DNA from: Ephydatia muelleri
Taxonomy: Eukaryota > Porifera > Demospongiae > Spongillida > Spongillidae
Reading direction: 5' to 3'
Assembly (NCBI GenBank): GCA_013339895.1
Contig: JABACO010000001.1
Location: forward strand, 4,208,280-4,272,279
Length of the DNA stretch: 64,000 nucleotides
In this document: one piece after another, positions 60,001-64,000 of the stretch
How the letters are laid out: each line of letters begins with the position of its first letter
Position numbering within the stretch: position 1 is the first letter of the stretch
Notes under the pieces: model-generated
Databases searched by the model: none
Seen by the model: only the letters and a program-made list of their open reading frames with translations
Told to the model about the DNA's origin: nothing
Position numbers and translations under genes: made by a program

Positions 60001-62710
60001 AGACCTCACAGTGTGAGGCATGTTGCGCATTTTGTCTGTACATCCTAGTGTACTCTTTATCTTCTGTGTGTGCAGTGAGGGAAAGATGGGGTTGTGTGTA
60101 CATGTATGCGACATTGGTGGTACTTGTTATGATGTGTGCTAATCTTTGCAGAATGGATCTACCGCACTGATCCTGGCATCAATTACGGGACGTTTGGAGT
60201 GTGTCAGGGGGCTATTGGATAAAGGGGCGAAAGTCAACATGCAAAATGAGGTAAGAGCAGTTTCAGTTGGCCCATTTTAACTGATATGCTTACCCAGATG
60301 TGAGACCTCCCTGTGTGAAGACTGTCGTGTTGTAAATCTGTGTATCCTTGTGTATAGATTGCTCAATGAGCGTCATTATTACCAGACTTCATGCAGGGTC
60401 AGATCTTGTAGTACTACAATGCTTGCCCAAGAAGTGTTACATTCAGGAGGGAAGATGGTACAGCCTTGCACTGCTGTTAGGCGTTATGTGTGGCCCACCA
60501 ATAAGCTGTTGTATCATACTAGGGTTTGCGCAATAGAGGTTTTTTGGGCATGACTGACCCTGTGAATGCATCACATGATGAAGTTTGAATCTCTCCTTGC
60601 TCATGCCTTCATAATGAATAAATGCATTTAGTCCTAATGTTTAGTACACTCACCTTTATCCCGGTATCCTCATGCACTGACAGTACCACTCAATATTTTG
60701 TTACATGACGTTTCAGGTTGTTTAATTTGTCTAACTTTTGGTTTTGGTTTATGTGTAATGAATTAATTCAAGCATCGTTTGGCCTGTTTTGTGTTTATTT
60801 AGATCAGGCCATGCTCATTTCATCAAATTGCAATTCATTAACTTGATCAAAAGGTTTGACTAATAGCTTTGATAAATGTGGTGTTCCTGCAAGGTTATGG
60901 GACTCAGTAAAATGTTCTTATCCCCACCCTTAGTGGCGCCAGACCTAGAGAATGTAATGTCTGGATTTTCATGATGTTTTATTTGATAACTGAGCCTTTT
61001 CTCTTATTCTGTTTTTGATGCGTAATGAAATAATACAGGCATTTTTGGACTTATCCACCCACCCCCTTGACCTATTGACAGGTCAGGCATAGCGAATGCG
61101 CACCTTTTTCCACTTTCACATGCCGATTACTGTGCTCGTACCTGCTGAATAACAGTATGATGGTCAGGGGCTGTGGTACTGAGATCTCACAGTTTAAAAC
61201 ATGTTGTGTTGTTAATCTGTGTGTCCTAGTGCACTCCTATCTGAGTGTGCAGTGAGAAAGAGATGGGTTGTGTGTTATTTGTACACGTATGCGGCACTGG
61301 GGGCACATTATAATGTGTACTAATCCTTACAGGATGGAAGGACCGCACTGATGCTTGCATCAAGTGAGGGGCATGTAGAGTGTGTGAAGGATCTATTAGA
61401 TGAAGGTGCAGAGGTCAACATGCAAAGTGAGGTAAGTGCAGTTTCAGTAGGACCATTCTACATGTAACTGATATGCCTACCCAGATGTGAGACCTCCCTG
61501 TGTGAAGACTGTTATGTTGTAAAACTGTGTGTCAAATTGTGTATAGATTGCACAATGAGGGTCAATATTACCAGACTTCATGCAGGGTCACATCTTGTTG
61601 TACTACAATACATGTACATTCAGGAGGGAAGATGGTACAGCCTTGCACTGCAGCTAGGCGTTATGTGTGTCCCACCAATAAGCTGTTGCATCATACTAGG
61701 ATTTGCGCAATAGAGGTTTGATGACCCTGTGACATAATCACATGATGGGGTTTGACCATCTCCTTGCACATGACTTCATAATGAATAAATGCATTTAGAG
61801 CTATAATTTAGTACACTCACCTTTATCCCAGGTATCCTTATGGATTGACAGTAACACTTGTAGAGTCTGAATATTTTGTAACACGACGTTTCAGTGTGTT
61901 TAATTTGCTATTGAGTCTAACTTCTCGTTTTGGTTGATGTGTAATGAAGTATTTCAAGCATTGCTCGACTTGTTTTGTGTGTACTTAGATCAGTCCATGC
62001 TCATTTTACCAAATTGCAATTCATTAACTTGATCATAAACTTTGACTAATGACTATGATGAATGTGGTAATCCCATCAGGTTTTGCGACTCAGTAAATTG
62101 TCCTTTTCCCCACTCTGTGGTGTAATGACGGGCCAGACCTAGGGAATGCATTGTCTTCAAATCCGGTTTCATACGACGTTTCAGGGTGTTTAATTGGCTA
62201 ACTAAGCCTGTTTTCTATTTTTGTTTTAATGTCCCAAATGTTATAATACGACTTTTCAGGGTGTTTATTTTGCTAACTGAGCCTGTACTGTTGTTTTATA
62301 TTTGATGTGTAATGAAATAATACAGGCATTTCTGGACTTCCCCACATACCCCCTTGACCTAATGACCAGCCAGAAATAGTAAATGCACACCATTACCCGC
62401 TTTCACTCACAGATTACTGTACTTGTAACTGCTGAATAACAGTATGATGGTCAGGGGGTGAGGTACTGAGACCTCACAGAGTGAAGCATGTTGTGTTGTT
62501 AATCTGTGTGTCCTAGTGTACTGTTGTGTCTGTGAGGGAGATATGTTTTGTGTGTTATTTGTACATGATGCAACATCTAATTATAATGTGTACTAATAAT
62601 CCTTACAGGATGGAGGGACTGCACTGATGTGGGCATCAAGTGAGGGGCGTTTGGAGTGTGTGAAGGTTCTATTGGATAACGGTGCGGAGGTCAACTTGCA
62701 GAATAATAAG
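27016..62710 (+). CDS. Exon-per-repeat ankyrin array gene, 3' end not seen
   Basis: A start codon at 27016-27018 is followed at once by a donor (ATG|GTAAGC). Nineteen ANK exons then follow, starting at 27454, 29814, 30367, 40879, 42106, 46602, 47981, 49349, 51038, 52287, 53488, 54582, 55760, 57006, 57802, 59090, 60152, 61333 and 62609. Each encodes one 33-residue repeat (34 in two), enters and leaves in phase 0, and has no stop, so any subset could be spliced in frame. Consensus: DGWTALMWASSEGHLECVK, then VLLDKGAEVNMQNK. ANK repeats stack into a protein-binding surface. The gene may continue beyond the window to signalling domains, as its minus-strand relative at 12-15.4 kb does with COR and Death. 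Whether this is one transcript or several duplicated genes is not shown. Large insertions lie in its introns. Confidence 0.6.
27053..29403 (+). repeat. Tandem duplication, copy 1, internally deleted
   Basis: Matches the second copy at 29404-34068 almost base for base in two parts: 27053-27707 to 29404-30064, and 27704-29403 to about 32370-34068. The 2.3 kb between those parts in copy 2 is missing here. The inner join sits at a 3-5 bp shared GGT(GG). The few differences include a 10-bp gap near 27355. Confidence 0.9.
27454..27552 (+). CDS. ANK exon 1, N-terminal capping repeat
   Basis: Codes ENGIELREAAKDGDVKEIA, then RLLNQGAEINGADE. The acceptor is TTGTAG and the donor GTGAGC. The repeat lacks the TALM/TPLH loop and resembles the first repeat of the minus-strand ANK-COR-Death gene (EKALRDAAWNGYLDDV), so it should form the N-terminal cap. 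Joined to the ATG mini-exon at 27016 it gives MENGIEL. Confidence 0.75.
29814..29912 (+). CDS. ANK exon 2, duplicate of the capping exon
   Basis: Identical in coding sequence to exon 1 and lying in copy 2 of the tandem duplication. A capping repeat in the middle of an ANK stack would be structurally odd, so this exon may be skipped or used with another start. The acceptor and donor are both kept. Confidence 0.65.
30367..30465 (+). CDS. ANK exon 3
   Basis: Codes NGLTALMWASKEGHLECVR, then VLLDKGAEVNMQCM. Acceptor CTTCCAG, donor GTAAGT. It combines the Asn start of N-type with the MWAS core of D-type exons. This exon is absent from copy 1 of the tandem duplication. Confidence 0.75.
30552..31159. 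mobile_element. piggyBac-like MITE with TTAA ends
   Basis: About 600 bp bounded by TTAA on both sides, with inverted termini of about 25 bp (CTCTTTGAACGCCAAGTGCA and CTCTTGGAATGCTAAGTGTG). The empty site is visible in sister introns as TGTTGTTAAACTGTGTG, so TTAA is the target. It has no transposase gene. Confidence 0.75.
31300..32375 (+). other. Array intron cassette that lacks its ANK exon
   Basis: The usual landmarks occur in order (TGTGTCCTAGTGCACTCTCT, TGCGACATTG). The stretch from the branch site through the 99-bp exon and its donor is missing, and sequence of the next cassette part follows at about 32217. It is an exon-deleted unit. Confidence 0.6.
34123..34552. repeat. Unidentified block shared with 47641-47900
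   Basis: GGTTACGTTTTGTTTCGTTT through CTCAGCTGGTGTCGGAAAGT recurs at 47641-47900 with substitutions. Most array cassettes lack it, so it is an insertion or an old cassette part kept twice. The BEL/Pao element entered at its right edge. Confidence 0.65.
34553..34741 (-). repeat. LTR of the BEL/Pao element (3' side)
   Basis: 189 bp and one difference from its partner. Read on the minus strand it starts TGTTGGAAATTG and ends CTTTACA, with a purine-rich tract just inside the element. Confidence 0.95.
40484..40672 (-). repeat. LTR of the BEL/Pao element (5' side)
   Basis: 189 bp. On the minus strand it is followed by TGGTCCTTTGAGCCGGG, which has the look of the primer-binding site used by BEL elements. 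Confidence 0.95.
40879..40977 (+). CDS. ANK exon 4 (D-type)
   Basis: Codes DGLTALMCASGEGHLECVK, then VLLDKGATVNMQHK. The branch site and acceptor read TACTAATCCTTACAG; the donor is GTAAGT. It is the first exon after the BEL/Pao insertion, about 200 bp from its LTR. Confidence 0.78.
42106..42204 (+). CDS. ANK exon 5 (D-type)
   Basis: Codes DGWTALMLASSEGHVECVK, then DLLDKGAKVDMQNE. It is 1227 bp after exon 4, with a closely similar intron between. The MLAS...HVECVKDLL pattern recurs in exon 18 (61333), the nearest relative. Confidence 0.78.
43040..46207. mobile_element. CACTA-like DNA transposon, non-autonomous
   Basis: A 3168-bp insertion bounded by CACTGCG...CGCAGTG, with a 3-bp duplication TAG (43037-43039 and 46208-46210). 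The empty site is seen at 41696-41720 (GACCTAGGGAATGTAATG). The subterminal regions are crowded with TATGCAG/CTGCATA motifs in both orientations, as in CACTA/EnSpm elements. No transposase was recognised. A nested hairpin lies at 43908-44196. Confidence 0.8.
43908..44196. mobile_element. Long hairpin nested in the CACTA-like element
   Basis: The arms 43908-44042 and 44051-44196 are complementary over about 135 bp (TGACATTCTGGTTCTCC end, CTTCATAGATTCGGCGCTTC middle), with an 8-base loop and an 11-base extra stretch in the right arm. It is probably a small foldback inserted into the larger element, or a palindrome formed in place. Confidence 0.85.
46602..46700 (+). CDS. ANK exon 6 (D-type)
   Basis: Codes EGWTALMCASGDGHLDCVK, then DLLDKGAEVNMQMK. 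The first residue is Glu instead of Asp, and the TACTAAT branch site before the acceptor is shortened (TATAATCCTTACAG). The MCASG core links it to exon 4. Confidence 0.77.
47981..48079 (+). CDS. ANK exon 7 (D-type)
   Basis: Codes DGRTALMHASSEGHLECAM, then VLVDKGAEVNMQNK. The Val in VLVDK and Ala-Met in ECAM are unique in the array. His after ALM restores the classical ANK loop residue. Its downstream intron carries the insertion of 48107-48973. Confidence 0.75.
48107..48973. mobile_element. Insertion in an array intron, family unknown
   Basis: Cassette sequence stops after AGGCCCATTC and resumes at TAGAATGTCCTTTTCCCC. The foreign 867 bp starts near GGGTGTCCACGAAAGAACGC, which is homologous to the minus-strand repeat of 23640-23862. 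The rest contains no recognised gene. Termini do not match each other, so it may be composite or truncated. Confidence 0.55.
49349..49447 (+). CDS. ANK exon 8 (D-type)
   Basis: Codes DGWTALMWASSEGRLECVK, then VVLDNGAEVNMHNK. The donor region is GTACATGTAAGT instead of GTAAGT: a 6-bp addition offers two donors that differ by two codons (Val-His) and keep the frame. Confidence 0.77.
49806..50886. other. Foreign block replacing part of an array intron
   Basis: The cassette breaks off after CATACAGAGTTCTGC and resumes near GTGAAGCATGATGTTG. About 1.08 kb is unlike any other part of the array. Short open frames (for example 49911-50114, NDAWRFYITLVAAVTDD) have no recognised family. No inverted ends or target duplication were seen, so it may be gene debris captured during a rearrangement. 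Confidence 0.5.
51038..51136 (+). CDS. ANK exon 9 (D-type, diverged)
   Basis: Codes DGWTALMWASSEGHLMCVK, then DLLDKDVDVNMQNN. The acceptor is TTAAAG instead of TTACAG. The conserved Gly-Ala before the last strand is replaced by Asp-Val, and Glu of LEC by Met. These changes at framework sites suggest relaxed constraint, though the frame is open. Confidence 0.68.
52287..52385 (+). CDS. ANK exon 10 (N-type)
   Basis: Codes NGSTALILASMKGHLECVR, then ELLGKGAEVDMQNE. It is the first of four N-type exons. These share the upstream TGCTAATCTTTGCAG acceptor, a start with Asn, and LLG in place of LLD (except exon 17). Confidence 0.77.
53488..53589 (+). CDS. ANK exon 11 (D-type, 34 residues)
   Basis: Codes DGWTALMWASSEGRLECVK, then VLLDNGAEVNLQNNK. 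It is 102 bp because of one extra Asn codon near the donor (GTAAGC). Its twin is exon 19 at 62609, and the two share the surrounding 0.8 kb. Confidence 0.78.
54582..54680 (+). CDS. ANK exon 12 (D-type)
   Basis: Codes DGWTALMWASNEGHLECVK, then VLLDKGAEANMQNK. Very close to the D consensus, with Asn at the loop position and Ala before the final Asn. The inverted intron segment lies about 280 bp downstream. Confidence 0.78.
54964..55293 (-). repeat. Inverted intron segment within a cassette
   Basis: This 330-bp stretch is the reverse complement of the normal cassette part seen at about 53740-54060 and 59470-59780 (GTTTGTACCCCTTGCACTGT to GCCACCCTC). It stands in the place that part normally occupies, with normal sequence resuming on both sides. 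It is an in-place inversion. Confidence 0.85.
55760..55858 (+). CDS. ANK exon 13 (N-type)
   Basis: Codes NGSTALIMASMKGHVECVR, then GLLGKGAKVNMQSE. Acceptor TTTGCAG, donor GTAAGT. Confidence 0.77.
57006..57104 (+). CDS. ANK exon 14 (D-type)
   Basis: Codes DGRTALMWASSEGHLECVK, then VLLDNGAEVNMRKK. The MR(K/M)K ending is shared only with exon 16 (59090). The intron after it is the shortest in the distal array, at about 0.7 kb. Confidence 0.78.
57802..57900 (+). CDS. ANK exon 15 (N-type)
   Basis: Codes NGSTALILASMKGHLECVR, then GLLGIGAEVNMQNE. Ile replaces the usual charged Lys before the Gly-Ala turn. Confidence 0.77.
59090..59188 (+). CDS. ANK exon 16 (D-type)
   Basis: Codes DGHTALMWASSKGHLECVK, then FLLNNGAEVNMRMK. 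His at repeat position 3 and Phe-Leu-Leu-Asn in helix 2 are private to this copy. Confidence 0.78.
60152..60250 (+). CDS. ANK exon 17 (N-type with D-like helix 2)
   Basis: Codes NGSTALILASITGRLECVR, then GLLDKGAKVNMQNE. LLDK instead of LLGK, and ITGR instead of MKGH, make it a hybrid, perhaps by exchange with a D-type neighbour. Donor GTAAGA. Confidence 0.77.
61333..61431 (+). CDS. ANK exon 18 (D-type start, N-type intron)
   Basis: Codes DGRTALMLASSEGHVECVK, then DLLDEGAEVNMQSE. The exon start and acceptor are D-type, but the last codons (QSE) and the following intron match N-type cassettes such as 55760, so a crossover inside the exon is likely. Confidence 0.77.
62609..62710 (+). CDS. ANK exon 19 (D-type, 34 residues)
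   Basis: Codes DGGTALMWASSEGRLECVK, then VLLDNGAEVNLQNNK. It differs from its twin exon 11 by Gly for Trp at position 3. It is the last exon in the window; its downstream intron is cut by the Helitron-like element 176 bp later. Confidence 0.77.
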
Positions 62711-63435
62711 GTAAGCGCAGTTTTAGTAGACCCATTCTGATTGATATGTTTACCCTGATGTGTGAGACCTCCCAGTGTGAAGATTGTTGTGCTGTAAAAC
62801 TGTGTGTCCTTATGTAGCAATAGCATAATAACGGCTGACTTGATGCAACCATCAGTGTGGTCCAAGCGTTATGCGTGGCCCACCAATCTGAACCTGCGGC
62901 AGCAGGTTCAATATAGGATTGATTGAGGATTGATGAATATCATTAAAAAAACTTCACTCGCGTCTGGAGGGACAACGGAGAAACGGATCGCGTATCTCTT
63001 TGTCGCGATGGAACGAGAACTCAAAGATCTACATTTCTACGTTTGTTCCGTGTCATAAAACGGTGTGCTTTTAGAGAAACAAACGAATTCCTTTTTCTCG
63101 TGCCCAGTCCCAAAATAATTCTTGGTCGTCTTCTTCTTCTTCTTCTTCCTTAGGAAGGTATAACTCGAGCTACGAACGGTTTTGAATAACGGCAATAGCG
63201 CCAATATCTTTGGAATTCACCTGCGCGGTGCCCTTTAAGGTCATATAAAGACTACAGCGAGAAGTACCTCATGCGGTAGCAAGTTCTGTATAGGATATGA
63301 AGTTATTGCAGAAGTTTATTTGGTTTATTGTTGATTAATGAAGTTATTTTACAGCATGCAGTATAAATACTCCGACCTGCACGAAATTTATTTGGTGTTC
63401 CTATCGCAGTTAAATACTTTGGCTAGTGAAGTTAA

Positions 63436-64000
63436 ATGCCTTCGCGTAATCGAAAGAAGAGATCTAAGCAACGAGCGGAATACCTTCAAAAGCAAGACGA
63501 TATTTTATCACAAGAAAACAAGGCTAAAGCCCGAGCGCGCTACAAGGCCGATCCCGAAAAGAAGAAGGCCTCTGTACGCGACAGCTACAAGGCCGATCCC
63601 GAAAAGAAGAAGGCCTCTGTACGCGACAGCTACAAGGCCGATCCCGAAAAGAAGAAGGCCTCTGTACGCGACAGCTACAAGGCCGATCCCGAAAAGAAGA
63701 AGGCCTCTGTACGCGACAGCTACAAGGCCGATCCCGAAAAGAAGAAGGCCTCTGCACGCGACAGCTACAAGGCCGATCCCGAAAAGAAGAAGGCCTCTGT
63801 ACGCGACAGCTACAACGCAGATATTGAATCTAAGCAATCTGCTAAAAGGCAGCGATATCAAGAGGACCTCGAGGAGAACCGCGCTGCTAAAAGGCAGAAA
63901 TACGAGGACAATTCAGCTGCCATTAAGGCATCTGAAAGGAATCGGTATTGGAATGACCCCGCTGTCCGATTGGCTAAACGTGCTGCCGAGAGGAAGCGGT
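63436..64000 (+). CDS. Basic repeat protein of the Helitron-like element, partial
   Basis: ATG at 63436 begins MPSRNRKKRSKQRAEYLQKQ. Six exact-length 45-bp units (63541-63810) follow, each coding YKADPEKKKASVRDS. Then come related KQSAKRQRYQEDLEENRAAK and RNRYWNDPAVRLAKRAAER segments, up to the window edge without a stop. Such Lys/Arg-rich tandem segments stand before Rep-helicase domains in many animal Helitrons, and also before other transposon proteins. No Rep or helicase motif is inside the window, so the assignment rests on the N-terminus and the insertion site. It probably binds nucleic acid in the nucleus. Confidence 0.5.
   Translation, partial: MPSRNRKKRSKQRAEYLQKQDDILSQENKAKARARYKADPEKKKASVRDSYKADPEKKKASVRDSYKADPEKKKASVRDSYKADPEKKKASVRDSYKADPEKKKASARDSYKADPEKKKASVRDSYNADIESKQSAKRQRYQEDLEENRAAKRQKYEDNSAAIKASERNRYWNDPAVRLAKRAAERKR
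63541..63810 (+). repeat. 45-bp coding tandem repeat, six units
   Basis: Units start at 63541, 63586, 63631, 63676, 63721 and 63766. They are identical except for one substitution in the fifth (GCA for GTA). Such uniformity points to recent expansion or ongoing slippage. Confidence 0.97.

Larger units (their letters stand above)
62887..64000 (+). mobile_element. Helitron-like element, 5' end, runs off the window
   Basis: The array intron, identical in kind to 53590-53766, stops exactly between A (62886) and T. The empty site reads CACCAATTAGC. The foreign sequence begins TCTGAACC, which fits the Helitron rule of a 5' TC end inserted at an AT dinucleotide. A 20-bp palindrome (GAACCTGC GGCA GCAGGTTC) lies at the end, and a related TGCGGTAGCAAGTTC stands near 63272. 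The protein gene inside reads away from this end. Confidence 0.5.

Noticed and set aside
63508-63861. Minus-strand frame with repeated VAYRGLLLFGIGL units
   Set aside because: It is the exact antisense of the 45-bp coding repeats of the plus-strand gene. The plus frame has an ATG, basic composition and a known type.
1-64000. tRNA, rRNA or other structured RNA genes
   Set aside because: No stretch showing a convincing cloverleaf or rRNA signature was noticed by eye. A covariance-model scan would be needed to exclude small RNAs.

Overview
The window looks like nuclear DNA of an early-branching animal, most likely a sponge. Genes are split by short GT-AG introns. There is a KMT2E/SETD5-type chromatin gene and a family of ankyrin (ANK) genes of the ANK-COR-Death kind. 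The DNA between them is packed with transposons (Merlin, BEL/Pao, CACTA-like, piggyBac-like, Helitron-like, foldback). The species cannot be fixed from the sequence alone.

Layout. About 1-2.6 kb holds duplicated transposon debris with a TTF-type zinc-finger fragment. About 2.65-10.7 kb (+) is the 3' part of a SETD5/KMT2E-like gene; 14 exons join in phase, and the PHD and SET parts would lie upstream of the window. About 12.06-15.4 kb (-) is an ankyrin-COR-Death gene that has lost nearly all of its Roc GTPase domain. About 15.4-27 kb is gene-poor: an apparently whole Merlin transposon (18260-19569) with an 8-bp target duplication, a large foldback element with two 385-bp arms (20546-21365), a solitary arm of the same family, an isolated decayed ANK exon, hairpins and old duplications.

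About 27.0-62.7 kb (+) is the main feature: a large ankyrin gene or array in which every repeat is a separate exon. Nineteen exons were found. All are phase 0-0 and open, 17 of 99 bp and two of 102 bp, each with sound splice sites. They sit in repeated intron cassettes of about 0.8-1.3 kb in the distal part. Two exon types, called here D and N, are interspersed. The array was shaped by recent tandem duplication (27053-34068), a local inversion (54964-55293), and insertions of a young BEL/Pao element (34553-40672), a CACTA-like element (43040-46207), a piggyBac-like MITE (30552-31159) and other blocks. At 62887 it is cut by what looks like the 5' end of a Helitron, whose protein starts at 63436 and runs off the window.

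How the parts relate. The minus-strand ANK-COR-Death gene and the plus-strand array have similar first repeats and the same exon-per-repeat layout, so they are probably paralogues of a receptor or signalling family. The array may encode a long, changeable ANK ligand-binding part whose C-terminal signalling domains lie beyond the window. That last step is inference.
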